Positions 39,283 through 51,672 of a stretch of DNA of 64,000 bases are shown one piece after another. The stretch is taken from NCBI GenBank assembly GCA_030374765.1, contig JARGXX010000092.1:1426001-1490000 (forward strand), in the 5' to 3' direction. The notes beneath the pieces were generated by a model. The model saw nothing but the letters and a program-made list of their open reading frames with translations. It made no database searches and was not told the origin of the DNA. Each line of letters opens with the position of its first letter. Position 1 is the stretch's first letter. The position numbers were made by a program, and so were the translations under genes. The stretch is from Agarophyton chilense. Taxonomy: Eukaryota > Rhodophyta > Florideophyceae > Gracilariales > Gracilariaceae.

Positions 39283-41089
39283 TTCTTCCCTGAATCTCAC
39301 CTCGTGATCCTACTAGATATATAATTTGCTTCGGAAGATAATCGTTCAGCATGCAAAGGCGGACATGAAGTACCTGTGAACCTGCAATGATATCATTGTA
39401 AGTTCATGGATGCTTACTCAAAGCTACTGTAACCAACCGTTCGTACTCTCGTAAATTGCTTAAAAAAGGGCGCAAGACAAATCTTTTCAGGGTTCGAATT
39501 TCTATCTTTAGATCCACGCAACTACGCCTTGCACATTGTTTTGCCACTTCGTGCTGCGGTTGGACTCCGAATCGAGAAAAGGATGATGCGAAGGATCATC
39601 TCTCTAGATTACGACCACATGCTTCACGGATTGTGCGTAGTTGGTTCCATCAGTTTTTTCCAAGAGCCACTTGAGCTCATCGTTTTTCCGTCGGTTGTTC
39701 GTCTCCCGTTGCGGTGTTTCTCAGGCGAAGTAAAAACGGAACGTGGTTCACGTTCTTTGTACATTAATTCCTCGCTCGCACATGTTAACTTTATTCCAAA
39801 CACGTCTTGCGTCCCGTGCGAATTCTTCATCAATGTGAGGTTCTGAGCTGGAATATTTTGACGAGGGGTACCATCTCGCACTATGAGAGTTCAGCGTAGG
39901 ACGAGTACAATGAAACCTATGGTTTTTGTGATGTGAAATGTTGTTTCCTTGCTTTTTGTAGCCAATGAGGCGAAAGATGGCAAGGTCTGCGGCACTCATT
40001 CGCTTGAAATACCAAGTAACCCCCTATGTACGTACCACTAAAAGCATCTTCCAAAAACGTTGTTCAAAAAGGAACCAACACTCCAGCAGAGAATGGAATA
40101 CGTTTCTTCCGTTCAAACCACATGAAGCTTGAGTACTACAAAGTAAACACGATTTGATTTCTTTCAGAAATAGAAACGAATTATCGTGATCATCAGTTCG
40201 AGACTCCGTAGCCACTTTAGCAGAATCCAATCTACTATGATAAGCAGCCTATGACAAAAGCAGTCTAGACACCACTACCAAAAGCAGGAAACAATGCTAA
40301 CCACGATTTTAAAGAATGCCCCAGTTTGTGGCCTCGTTTCGGGTCAACGTCGAGATTCTAAACGGCCAAACTCTCTTTCACGAGTGTGAATGTTCTTGGA
40401 TAAAGGCTACGTGCTTGTATTCGATTCATTTTGATTCGCGATATACAACGGGTAACCGTTTTATCTCCAATGATGCCTTTATTTGGCAGCAAATCGGCAG
40501 AGAACTGATGTGATCTGTCAGACCATTGTTTGATTTGACTCATGAGCTACAAAGACATCTCCAATGTACCCCACCTCAGGCTAACATTTCGAACTGGATT
40601 TCAGGATAACGTCTGACAGCATGTGCAGCTCTACCAAGTGTACTTCTTAGATACACACTGTCAGTGCATATTTCCTCGTGAGTGCACGGAGCATCTCTGT
40701 CGAGATGTAGACAGCAGAGAAGCCGTACTCAGCTGACTGCGTTCACTGTCTGTCGCTCTGTGAGTGCATTAGCTTACATACAATGTATTGCAGAACGCTT
40801 CTGTCCGAAGACTCATTTTCTCGCAAAGAAGGCCAGTACACCAGTTGAACTCAATGCAGGAATGTATGAATTGTAAATGCCAACCAACTTTTGGGAAGCT
40901 GTGCTTGCTTTGTTGAAATGGTTGAGCCGTCTTGAAAACACTATAAAAGCCGAACACCTGAAGCTTCTGACAACTTGTGTCTCCTCCTCCACCTCCACAA
41001 CTCCAGCGTTGAACTTGTACATCTTCTTCTTCTTCTTTGCTTTTCACTGTTCTCTCCCGTTTTTCAATCGTCGATTTTCTCTTCATTCG
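39283..41089. other. intergenic region with TATA box for the next gene
   Basis: This 1.8-kb spacer lies between divergent genes. It has only short, unconvincing frames. Near its right end is a canonical TATA element, listed separately. Confidence 0.55.
40942..40948 (+). promoter_or_regulatory. TATA box
   Basis: TATAAAA sits in CACTATAAAAGCCG, 142 bp before the ATG at 41090. Initiation about 30 bp downstream would leave a 5' UTR of about 110 nt. It lies downstream of the ATG at 40877, which argues that the frame's first ATG is not the translation start. Confidence 0.6.
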
Positions 41090-42526
41090 ATGGCGAACTC
41101 AAGGATATCTTTTGCTGGTTTGCTAGCTTTTTTCGAGCGTGAATCTTGTGAACATGCTTCAAGTAACGATGTTTCGAAGCAGTCTGCCAAGGCCGATTCT
41201 CAGAACACAGAATCAAACGTTGTTCAGAAGGACGGTATTAATGAAAAGCAAGAATTAGGCTCGATTGTGGAAGACTTAATGGAGGAAATCTTTGCTCACC
41301 TACGAGATCGTAACATGAGCATCACTGAGCAACTTTACTCCGCAGCGAGAGGCGACACGGCGGATGGAGCAAGAGTGAACGTGTCGAGAGAGGTTCTTAA
41401 AAGAGAGATTGTGCTCGCTCTGGCAAACAGTTTCCAGTCTCGTTCCGAAAAGAACGCCGGCGTTACCAACTCGGAAAGAGACCAAGCTACCATCAATTCG
41501 TTGAAACGTCGCCTCCACGATATGACATGCAGAGCTACGGATGCCGAAGAGACTCTAGAACTGGAATTGAACGATAAAATCATTGTAATGTTTACTTGTG
41601 AACAGTACAAGGAGAGGAGCAAAGAGCTAGCGTCGGCGCTGCGCAAAAGGAATAACGAGGTGTATGGCCTGACTGCGAAGAATGCTTCTCTCGCAAAAAT
41701 GGTTCAGAGTATGGAAGAAGAGATCGAGCGTCTCCGGAAGGCCGTCCATGCTGGAGACGTCAAAGCCCTCCAAGCTCAACATGACGCAGAAATGGCCCAT
41801 CTACTAGCGAAACAGGCCACTTTGCAATCGAAGCTTTTAGAGAAGCAGCTTCAGGAAGCTGAGCGCTCCTCCAACACTATTCACGCACAGGCAGAAGAAC
41901 TACAGCGTGAGCAAAGGGGGATAAGGACGCTTCTGGTGAACAATTTGGATCGACAAGAGGCACGCAACGTCAGAGGCCAATTCGGAGTCCAGGTAGAAGC
42001 TCTTGTTCGCAAAGGCTCCACGGCTCTGGGTCGAGTGGGAGCCACACTCACCCGGAATGCAACGGAACGGCGGGGAGTTGGCGCAAATGAACTCGGAACA
42101 CCGTCTGAAAGGCGAAACAACGATAACTCTAACAATTGTTCTGTGCCAAGCAATGCTGATCAGCTCCCTGTGGACAGTCCATCATCATCTAGAAATGCCG
42201 GCGAAGCCACGCCTCGACCAGGAATATCCCGCAAGCTGACGGCCCGTTTTCGACGAAACGGGGGAAACGTCGGAGAGCATGCAGCCTCGGAAACACAGGG
42301 GAAACGAGGGACAGTCTTGGATGGACTTCGATACCTCAAACGCCCAAACCACAGAACCGAAAATAATCCTGGCTCAGTGCCAACTGCAAATGAGGGCGCC
42401 TGGATGCATAGGCACTTCCGAAGGATTTTTTCGATGGGATCGGGTTCTGGACGAAGTGGGCAGCGAAGCCAGCGTTCTGGATACACAGACCATGACAATG
42501 GTGTGTCAAAAACCTCAAAGAAGTAG
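41090..42526 (+). CDS. coiled-coil protein with in-frame TAG before 80 more open codons
   Basis: From ATG 41090 the frame gives 478 aa. An earlier in-frame ATG at 40877 lies upstream of the TATA box and encodes an odd Phe-rich leader, so I prefer 41090. Residues about 45-300 are helical and heptad-rich (SLAKMVQSMEEEIERLRKAV, KQLQEAERSSNTIHAQAEEL), with a basic, Ser/Asn/Gly-rich region after that (about 310-478). The frame stops at TAG 42524-42526. The same frame then stays open for 80 codons of clear coiled-coil character to a TAG at 42767-42769. A nonsense mutation, stop readthrough, or a 57-nt GT-AG intron at 42503-42559 that removes the stop in frame would all explain this. I recognise no family. 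Confidence 0.6.
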   Translation: MANSRISFAGLLAFFERESCEHASSNDVSKQSAKADSQNTESNVVQKDGINEKQELGSIVEDLMEEIFAHLRDRNMSITEQLYSAARGDTADGARVNVSREVLKREIVLALANSFQSRSEKNAGVTNSERDQATINSLKRRLHDMTCRATDAEETLELELNDKIIVMFTCEQYKERSKELASALRKRNNEVYGLTAKNASLAKMVQSMEEEIERLRKAVHAGDVKALQAQHDAEMAHLLAKQATLQSKLLEKQLQEAERSSNTIHAQAEELQREQRGIRTLLVNNLDRQEARNVRGQFGVQVEALVRKGSTALGRVGATLTRNATERRGVGANELGTPSERRNNDNSNNCSVPSNADQLPVDSPSSSRNAGEATPRPGISRKLTARFRRNGGNVGEHAASETQGKRGTVLDGLRYLKRPNHRTENNPGSVPTANEGAWMHRHFRRIFSMGSGSGRSGQRSQRSGYTDHDNGVSKTSKK

Positions 42527-42769
42527 GATGCCCTAGACAAAAACCTGGAAACACTGCAGGACATCGCGGGGAGCAAACAAAAAGAAGTTAGCAGACTTCG
42601 TGAGGAGTTGCGAGCTGCAAAACATCAATCGGATGCTCTCGAGCAGCGTTTGAGAACGGAACAATACAAACGTGTTGCGGCGGAACGCAGTCGATCTTTC
42701 GCTCAATTAGATCCGGTGACAGATGCTGAAAACGCTGAGGCTGTCCGCAGCGACAGAGCTGATGAATAG

Positions 42770-44412
42770 CCGGAAACGTCAGAGCAGCCTACAGAGTTCG
42801 ATAGTCGTAGTTTTTTTAGAGGTCTTGTAGATATTGTATGGATATAGAGATCAGCAAAACCTTATGAAAGAAGAAGATATAAGACTGATTCTAAACTTGC
42901 TCAGCGATAAAATGTACCTATCTCTCCTTGCTGGGAAAGTTGTAGGTTCATCGGCATCGCAAGAGAGTGGTGATTTTCGTTAAAGTATTTTGCAGCTTTA
43001 CGGCAGTTCTTGAATCTATGTATATTCTTCTTCCATCCTGCCCAGTTGTCGTACCCTTTGCATCATGAAGTCGCTCGGCAGATTGCCGAATGGTACGGCG
43101 TGACGAACGAATTTCCTCGAAGCAATCGGCGCAGTGGAAGGCTCAAGGGGAAAATACGGAGTATCTTGTGTAGGAAATAGATTAAACTAAAACCAAATAT
43201 AGAACAGGGACAAACCTAACCGTGCTTGTGAGAGTGTGGGCGCCATCTTTGAATGTGACGCTGTGGGCTAGACGTTACATTAAACTTCGGCGAAATAGCT
43301 TTTCTGTTCCTGAATGGCCCTCATAGATGTAATGATATATAATATTTCGATAAAAATATCTTCTTCTCGATCTTCGTAGACAAACGCAACCAAATATTTG
43401 TGTCAGTAGTCCATAAGGGTTCACACTACCTGGCTTCTAGTAAAACATTCCAGATGTGTAACGATTTCTTCAGCCTTTCCACTTTTGTGTTGACCAGAAG
43501 CAGGCGTGTACAATCCTTACAACGCTTCCCGAGCAGAAGTGATACCAAAAAGATATGCTTTTACTCTATCCCCAAAGTTGGCCTTTTGCAAAAAATATTA
43601 CGCCGCATCACTTGCGGCAGCTTCCTTTTTTGTGCTAGATCCATGATTTCCACCAAGTTTTTACGACCGTCACATGCTTTTCAATCTGTGGGGACTTTCT
43701 AGATAGATGCAGTAACGTTGGTACACACAGACCATCTCCCGTCAACTTCAAAGGCGCTTCGACTGATGCAGTGGGCTGGAAGGGGGTTCTCCGTCCAGTG
43801 GCTAACGCCCCACTGGTATCCTGTAGTGCGGAAAACCCCTCACAGATTTTTATAATGTATGGAGTTGCTCTTCCAGCGTCCATCGCCTCACTGGACCCCA
43901 GGCGGCAAACGACTGACATTTTGATAAAGTTGAAGAGCTCGAAGCCAAATGAAAGTAATGTTTTAAGGTGTAAATTGTTAGCTAGAGTTGTTAGAGAGAG
44001 AAATAGGAGACATCAGAGCCCTTTTTATAGAGATCTAGAACCTCCAAAAACGAGCTGAAAACGCATTACTACTCGATAGTTACTACTTTGTGCTTCTAGG
44101 TTACCCTAATCACTGCTACCAGCGTTTAAAGATGCAAACTAACCAATAAAAGTATAACAAATGTATTAATTTCCCTAATGCACCATTATGACTTTCGACG
44201 CCAGCGTTGAAATAGAAAGCACAGACCATGCTGGCACTTCATCTAAAAGTGTTCCAGCAATTCTGGAACACTGTACGCCTTCCGGGATCCACAGCACGAC
44301 TGTTTCTCTGGTGTGTAGTGGAGCTTTTATCCCAGTAACAACAGTTGTATCCCAGTTTCAAAGTGCCTCCTTGTTCATCTGCCTCCAAAGCCTAAGCGGC
44401 GGTCACACCACG
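42770..44412. other. intergenic region left of the retrotransposon cluster
   Basis: AT-richer sequence with frames of about 100 codons or fewer. A plus-strand frame with ATG at 44188 runs into the LTR, and a minus-strand frame at 43919-43635 is open without recognisable domains. Either may be the remains of a gene. I cannot support a call. Confidence 0.5.
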
Positions 44413-44857
44413 TGTGAAGGAGCGATGGCAACGGTTGAGCCCGGTAAGCCGCCGGATCCTGAGATATCTTACAGGCGACACGTGGACGGGCTGACCTCCG
44501 GTGCACTCATGTAGATTATTAGTGTATTTTAATTTGTGTATTAAATTAGCATTAAAATGCCGGGGAGATCCCAGCGCCTCGCCAATACCATTTACTTGGC
44601 TCTAGTGACGCTTCACACTTATAGTAAGGTAGGAACCGTTAGATACTAAATAACCCCCTTTGGTATATTAGTTCCACCCTTTGGTCTTAAAGCCATCGTT
44701 TCCGTAGCTCCTACCTGTAGGACTGTGCAGTAAATGCCAGCCCATTGCACCAAGAACTCTGGGAGTGCCGCCATCAAGGATTTGAGCCATAAGACCAGCT
44801 CTACCACGCTACCACCGGTCGAGGCTCGTACGCGGACCCAAAAGTCATTGCGTTACA
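44413..44857 (+). repeat. LTR A, 5' LTR of element 1
   Basis: 445 bp, beginning TGTGAAGG and ending GCGTTACA (canonical TG...CA). Boundaries come from alignment with three further copies in the window. It shares diagnostic bases with LTR C (GAGCCCGG, CCAATACCATTTACTTGGCT, CGCGGACCCAAAAG) rather than with its own partner LTR B. Confidence 0.92.
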
Positions 44858-44860
44858 TTT

Positions 44861-44878
44861 TGGTCTCCTGACTTAGAA
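44861..44878 (+). other. candidate primer binding site of element 1
   Basis: TGGTCTCCTGACTTAG starts 3 nt after LTR A, the normal PBS position, and begins with the TGG that pairs with tRNA CCA. Element 2 has TGGTCTCCCGACTTAA in the same place (59121-59136, minus strand). I could not assign the primer tRNA. Confidence 0.6.
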
Positions 44879-44982
44879 TCCCCTTTGAATAATTGAGCGG
44901 ACTACTGGAACGAAGAATTATCCGGATTCTAACCTTCGGTTTAATTCTTCAACGGATCAGAAGTACAGAAGCAACCGCCATT

Positions 44983-47195
44983 ATGGATGGAGGAAACAAA
45001 CCCAACTGATCAGACCATAAGACTCCTACGACAAGACGAAGTACGACTACAACGCCAGCGATGTCGCCTAACCCTTAGGTTGATACCGCTAGCGATCGCA
45101 GAAGCACGAGAAGTCATCCACAAGAAGCACTGACCCCCCTGGATAACCCTGGATGGATTCGCCGAGAACTCACGGCGGCAGCGCGTTTACAAGAACGCCT
45201 CACCAGGGCTACCTCTAGGCAAGGGACATTTCAAGGAGAAACCCACCAGACCGAAGGAATTCGAGAAAACATGCCCGCAGGGCTTGCCGACCTTCTCTGG
45301 CCCCGTTTCCGTGAGCTCTCCTCAGCCCATGTAAATTCCATTATGGACATGCGACTCGCTACGGCGATCGCTGACCATACGGATTACCTCATCACGCGAA
45401 TCATCCCTAAGGTTATGGAGTCTGAATTATTCATAGACTCCCTCCTGCAGGCCGTTCAAGGAGCAGTCACCCGCCAGGCAGGCAATTTGGTCCATAGGAC
45501 CACTCCACCACAAATTAACCATCCGGTCTCTGTATGGGAACCCTCTTCCGAACCCCCAGAAGTGGCGGTATTATCCGCCCGTCGCCGGGAACACCATCAG
45601 GAAAACCCCATGGTGGGACAATCTAGGAGCAAAAGAGAAGCTTCGCCTCTAGATGAGAGACAGGTTGCCCATCAGGAAAATCCAAGGGTGGGACAAGCGA
45701 GGAGCAGAAGAGAAGCTTCGCGTCTAGAGGAGAGACCGATTGCCCCACCCGACGGATTATATGAGGTACAGCGACCTCAGGGCTCCATCGAATCTGATAG
45801 AGAGGTCGATCATTTAGGTCCCTATTCCGCTGAAAAGAAAAGAAGCAACCGCAGGAAAAAGAAGAACAGAAGAAATAAAAGAAGAGACCATTGGTACACG
45901 AGTGATTCCGAATCGGCCTCGACCGAAACGACCAACTCGGTAGTGGATGAGGCTGCAGATAGAGTCCTTAGACCACTGACAGCAACCAACGAGCTTTTCC
46001 TCAAGGTTCTAGACTATCGGAATTACTGGCTGGCCGACAGGTCCGCGAAGTATTCTGGTTCGGTGGCTCGCACACTCGCCAAATGGGCTAAATGGATGCA
46101 ACTAACCATTACGGACAAGTTCTCTGGTTCGGATCCCATTGCTGTCCTTAGGTTTCTCAGTTTGTTGCGTACGCCCTGCAAGCAGAGCTGTGTCCACGAG
46201 GGCGCCGCTCTGTATTTTTCCAATTCTTCCTTACAGGACAGGCGCGTGACCGAGTGGTTTCGAAGATATCTGGCACAACTGACCTCGTGGATGCTCAAGA
46301 CCGTGAGCTTCTCAGGTCATACCCTCAGGTTGTTCATTTCCTCTTGGAAACTTACGCCACGGATGACGTCATAACGGATGCCCACTAGGAAGTCATCTCC
46401 TTTAGGCAGAGCTCCAACATGACCGAATCGGGTTTCGCAGACGACATATGGAAAAAGGCTTCCCGATGTGGAAACGTGTTCTCCGAAGGACGTCTTAAAC
46501 CTCACTTCATCATGCGATTGCCCCCTGCCATTCGGACACATATGCGCAATTACCACACGGAAAACCCCCACAACTCCTTTCGAAGGCTCGTTACCTACGC
46601 TGAGGTTTATGGAAAACCCTACAGGAACTACAGGCGCAACGCTGATATAACCAGAGGACACGCAAATCCATTGCGTAAACCCAACCAAGCCCATTTGGTT
46701 AGCTCCACGGAGTCGGACATGGATGCATCACAACAGTACGCCGACTCGGGAGATGTTCTCGCGGTCGATTTCAGTGCTCCTCCGTCCGAGCCCCCATCAT
46801 ATACCTCCCAGGTAACTACAGCGACCACTGGACCACAAACACCCAAGTATTCTCCCTTTCCGCCCCGCAAGGACGTTTTTGTTCGCTCCCCAAGGGTTTG
46901 CTTCCTCTGTCTTTCCGTGACCCAGCCTTGTGACTGTACGAGGTATATGCCTAAGGACGCACGTAAAAACCTCCTAGTCTTAAAGGAAGAGAATTACAGG
47001 GTGCGGAGATCCGAAGGAATGTATAACAGGGCACAGCAACGAACCGCGGAGACCCCTGGAAGCTCAACCTATGACACGCCTCCGGATACTCCGATCAAAG
47101 CCCCACAGGTCCACGCCATTGTAGATCCTACGGACGACCCCGTGGAAGAATCCTATCCTCAGGAAGAAACGGAAACCCCATCGAAAAACGTCTAG
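44983..47195 (+). pseudogene. gag: gag of element 1 (broken)
   Basis: The homologous start is ATG 44983, matched by MDAENTPN- in element 2. Early stops break the leader; the longest pieces are 45271-46374 and 46419-47195, in different frames owing to a shift near 46220. The first piece has a conserved N-terminal region, a duplicated segment (HQENPMVGQSRS and HQENPRVGQARS), a Lys/Arg-rich tract (about 187-207) and the capsid-like region. The second has MRLPPAIRTHMRNYH and, instead of a CCHC knuckle, the cluster CFLCLSVTQPCDC. An in-frame TAG in DAH-stop-EVISF is shared with element 2. The protein would form the nucleocapsid. Confidence 0.85.
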
Positions 47196-47323
47196 AGGGA
47201 CGACTCGAGGCAAATACTCCCTCTTTAAGCCCCTGCCTCAACCAACTGGACGGTCATGAGCCAAAGAGCTCCTCCCCTCCCAATACAAACCACCCACAAT
47301 GGACCACTCAGGATGAACCACAA

Positions 47324-50300
47324 TTGGAACACAGTAACGACCCCGTCTGTATCCTCAGTAAAGATAACTATAAAGTTCGGGTAACCGTAGGATTTTGTTC
47401 CGACAACTCTCGAGTGACCACAGCTGTATTTGACACAGGCGCTGGTCCCAACTTGGTCCATCGTAAGCTACTCCCACTGGGCTGGCTATATTTCGTTCAG
47501 GCAGGGAAGACCCGAAAGATTTCCGATGCGTCACGTAGACAAATGGACATTAAAAGGATAGTACCACTTTTCCTCCGGCTAGGACAATTCAAAGTCCGCA
47601 CGTGGTTTCTTGTATGTCCTAACTTGGGCGCTGCGGCAATCCTACGGACCTCCTTTATCGATCGGTACATCAAGGTTATTTACCCAGGCCTTAGGAAAGT
47701 CGCGTTCTACCGCGCACCTTCCATTTTCATAACCGATTCCGCTCCAGGGCGAGAAGCTAACCGCTAACGAGCGATTTTCTCCGAAAACACAAAGTTCAAT
47801 AAGGTCCCCCTGTTAAAGGCCATAACGATACCCCCGATGACCCAAATCGCTGTATCGCTCCATTCGCAGTCTTTAGGTCTCGTAACAGTTCAGAACCACC
47901 CGAAAACGGTTCTGAAGCACATTACCTTGATGGCCAATGGAGTAATAGACATCCACCCCACGAGGTCCTTTTTGGTCACAATCAGCAACTTCCGAGATAA
48001 ACCCCTGCGGTTCTTTAAAGGTACAGTGATTAGTATCACCGTACCCGCGCCCGTGGCTATTATGGAGGCCCAAATGGATAAACTGTCCACGCCAACTCCC
48101 GACGAGGACGCAAACTCTTTGGAGGGGACGGTCCCCATCGGCGCAAAATTTGAATCCTATATGCCGCAGGTCTATGATCTCCTCAGGGAATACCAGGACA
48201 TGTGGTCAGGTAGATTTGGCATAATCAGAGCAACTACACACCGCATTGACCTTCAGGATGATGCTAGACCACAGTTCCAGCACCCATACCGTACCAGCCT
48301 TAAACGCAGAGAAATTATCGCCAACCAGATGGACAAAATGCGCAAAGCTCAAGTCATAGAGCCGGTGCCTCCAAACCAATCCGAATTGGCAAGTCTCCTT
48401 TTCCTCTTGGAGAAGAAAGATGGATCCGTTAGGTTCTGTGTCGACTAGAGGAAGCTGAACGCAGTAACCAAAAGGGACTCATACCCGATACCCCGCTTGG
48501 ACGACTGTCTGGATTCCTTAGGCGAAGCCGTCGTATTTACCACACTGGATGCTAACTCGGGATGTTGGCAAATCTCTATGGTCGAAGACGCGAGAGCGCT
48601 GACAACCTTTACCACTCATGAAGGTCTGTTCAGATTTACTCGCCTACCATTTGGTTTGAAGATTGCACCAGCCACCTTTCAACGGGTAATGGACATCATA
48701 CTTTCCAGAACCAAATGGAAATTCGCCCTGGTCTATTTGGATGACATTATAATCTTCTCAAGAACCGTAAAGTAACACTTTCGCCACGTAAGGAAGGTGC
48801 TAACAATTCTACAGGAGGCTGGAGTAACACTGAAACTCAGCTAATGCGCTTTCTACCAGGCCTCAGTGGTCACGTCGTCCTCCCAGGAAAGCTAAAGGTG
48901 GCCACACGGACCACAAATGCGATTCGCCAGTCTAAGCCTCCTCGGACCCACAATGAACTACAATCCTTCGTGGGCTTGTGCAACGTGTACCGACGGTTCG
49001 TCCAAGGGTATGCTAAGATCTCGGCCACTCTCAACGCGATGCTGAAGAAGAGAACACCTTCGGAGTTCGAAGACCTTACGGGCGACCAGTACGAAGCATT
49101 TCAGACCCTAAGGGACAAATTGCTGAACCCACCCATATTGCCCTTACCAAATCCCAATAGGCCTTTCGTCCTAGACACAGATGCCTCTGATGTCCAAGTG
49201 GGTTGTGCACTGCTACAGGAACAGGAGTCACTGAAATGCTATCGACCTATTGGCTCACCAACGCGGAGCAAAACTCCAGTACGACCGAAAAGGAATGTCT
49301 AGCCATCGTATGGTCCGTATTGACACTCCGTCTGTATCTCGAGGGAACCAGGTTAACCATTAAGACAGACCATGACTCACTTTACTGGATACTCAATATG
49401 ACCGATGCATCGAGTCGCCTCACTAAGTGGCGCCTCAGGCTGTCAGAATATGACTACGAGATAACATATAGGCCAGTCATCAAGCACCAGGCAGCAAATT
49501 CCCTGTCGCGAATCATCACCGACGGAACTGATGACACCCCATTGGACGACCTTATTCCCACCCCCATTACAGATGATGGACCTCAGAACTACACGGAAAC
49601 AGATGACCTTACGGGTGTGGTGCAATCGGAGGATCCTGAGGTAAAGAAGAACGAAGTATACCTATTGGACTGGGAAACAGTACCGCCCAATTCGTCACCA
49701 GCTCAGTTTAACGCGATAGCCCTGGAGGAAAAAGAGCTCCTCCCTATAACTATTGAGGAACTCCTACAGGCGCAGGTCGAAGACGAATACTGCAAGGAAA
49801 CAGCCCAATTGGTAGGGATCCCAGGATGCCTGTTCGACTATGACCGATTTGGACTACTATGTCGCCGCTCACCGCTGGATGGCGCACTCCAACAGGTAAT
49901 ACCAACTTCGCTAAGGGCGCAATTCCTATACCTCGCCCATTTCCCCCGCTTGGCTGGCCATCCTGGAGGCCGACGAATGTACCAGACCCTAAGGAAGTTC
50001 TTCTAGTGGCCACTAATGGCGCAGGACCAATGGCAAACCGCACGGAACTGTGCATCGTGTGCACAGATCTGAGGATCTCGCGCCAACCATCAGGCCAAAC
50101 TGAAGTTCTTCCCCGCCGCAGGTCCAATGGAATTTGTGGCTATGGATATCCTTGGGCCTTTGCCTAATTCTGGCCATGATAAACGGTTTGTTTTGGTGAT
50201 AACCGATAGGTTTACCAAACTTACCAGAGCCTTACCCCTAGGAAAGACACTGGCCACGGATGTCGCGACGGCCTTCTTGTCCTACTGAGTATATCCATAT

Positions 50301-51500
50301 GGCATGCCACTCTACCTCCTTACGGATAACGGCAGTTAGTTTGTATCCAAATTCTTCTCGCATGTCTGTGCTACCTTGGCTATCAAACATGTGACCACCA
50401 TGGCCTACCACCCGCAAACCAATGGCCAAGCCGAATGCATCAACCGCACCTTTCTGGACCGCTTGGCGCCCTACGTTTCGGAGCAACAATTGGACCGGAG
50501 CGAATTAATTGAGCCACTGGTTTATGCCTACAACACGCAGGTGCAAGCTTCCACAGGGACAATGCCTTTGGACTTAACGCTAACGAGAGCGCCGCCGCCG
50601 ATAGATGTTGACCTTTAGGAGTCTATCATACCCCAGAACATAAGCGAATGAATGACTCCGAAACAGGCGGAGCGCTACTCGCGCAGACGCATTGACCGCA
50701 TTCTCCAATCGGCCAGAACTGTACTAACCAAAGCCCAACGGCGCTACAAGTGCAACTTCGACAAAGCCGTTTGGAACACACCGACCTTTGGGAAAGGAGA
50801 TCTGGTTTACCTGGACCGGCCACAAAAGGACAATGAGAAACTCTAGGACACTACGCGGAAGCTCTTACCCCGCTCTACGGGACCATACAAAGTCCGTAAG
50901 GCCAATGATCACACCATAACTTTACTCATTGACGGCGTACAGGACATTGTGTCTATGAATCGCGTGACACGAGCTCCCAGTTCTTCCGGACGACGAACGT
51001 CCCAGCCCCCTGGCCCAACGGAAGCACCACGACCTCAGGTCGACACTCAAGTCTCCACACCCCCTAAGGAAGTTCCCGAGGACTCGACTAGTCCCAGGGA
51101 CACGATAGTCAAGGCCAACTACTATGACCCATCGCTCCCAACCGCCTCCGATGGATTTGCCCCTCTGGACCACACTCTGCTTCCGCAGGATGAACACCAA
51201 CCGGAATATGTTATTGAGCGCATTATCTCCGCCGGTATGGGAGAAGATGGGACTATGCGCTATCGCGTTCGTTGGTTCGGATACACACCTGAGGAAGATA
51301 CTTGAGAAGAACCTCAAACCATTTCTGCTAATTTTATCGCCCGCTATTGGCGCAGAATCAGCCACTCGGAGCGCGGCCTTCAGGAGGGGGCAACCATTGG
51401 TCCGAATATTCTCAAAACGCCTCCCAAACCGCCTCCCGACACGACGGTTCGTCGTAGCTCCCGCATCAGGGAACAAAGTCAGTCCTTCGGAGACACCTGA
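47324..51500 (+). pseudogene. pol: pol of element 1 (protease, RT, RNase H, integrase, chromodomain; broken)
   Basis: Domains in order: aspartic protease with DTGAGPN (about 47430); RT with the FRFTRLPFGLKIAPATFQRV segment and the catalytic YLDD (about 48740); RNase H with LDTDASDVQVGCAL (49170) and TKTDHDS-like KTDHDSLYW (about 49360); integrase with LYLAHFPRLAGHPG (His of the zinc domain), MDILGPLP and TDNGS (catalytic Asp residues) and HPQTNGQAE (catalytic Glu). The chromodomain is EYVIERIISAGMGEDG, then RVRWFGYTPEEDT (about 51210-51350), expected to steer insertion to marked chromatin. At least ten in-frame stops interrupt it. Several (VD-stop-RKLN, RTVK-stop-HF, KFF-stop-WP, QI-stop-GSR) are also in element 2. 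It is dead as a polyprotein. Confidence 0.9.
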
Positions 51501-51672
51501 GGAAGAACCGGGACGCTCCCAAGTTGGGGCGCCGTCCCGGAGCACGCACATTTGAGATACAAGGAAGACCTCGGGAAAGCACAAGCATTATTTTATTTGA
51601 CAACTAACAGAGGCCTAACAGCCCTCGGTATGACCTCAAGGTTCGCGGAAGCGCTTCAAACACCAACAGAAC

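Noticed and set aside
43400..43919. Opposing frames of about 100 codons left of the retroelement cluster
   Set aside because: I considered a second decayed retroelement, but saw no protease, RT or integrase motif in any frame.
44188..44514. 108-codon plus-strand frame crossing into LTR A
   Set aside because: About a third of it is LTR sequence; the host part has no recognisable feature. It may be a remnant, but I cannot support it as a gene.
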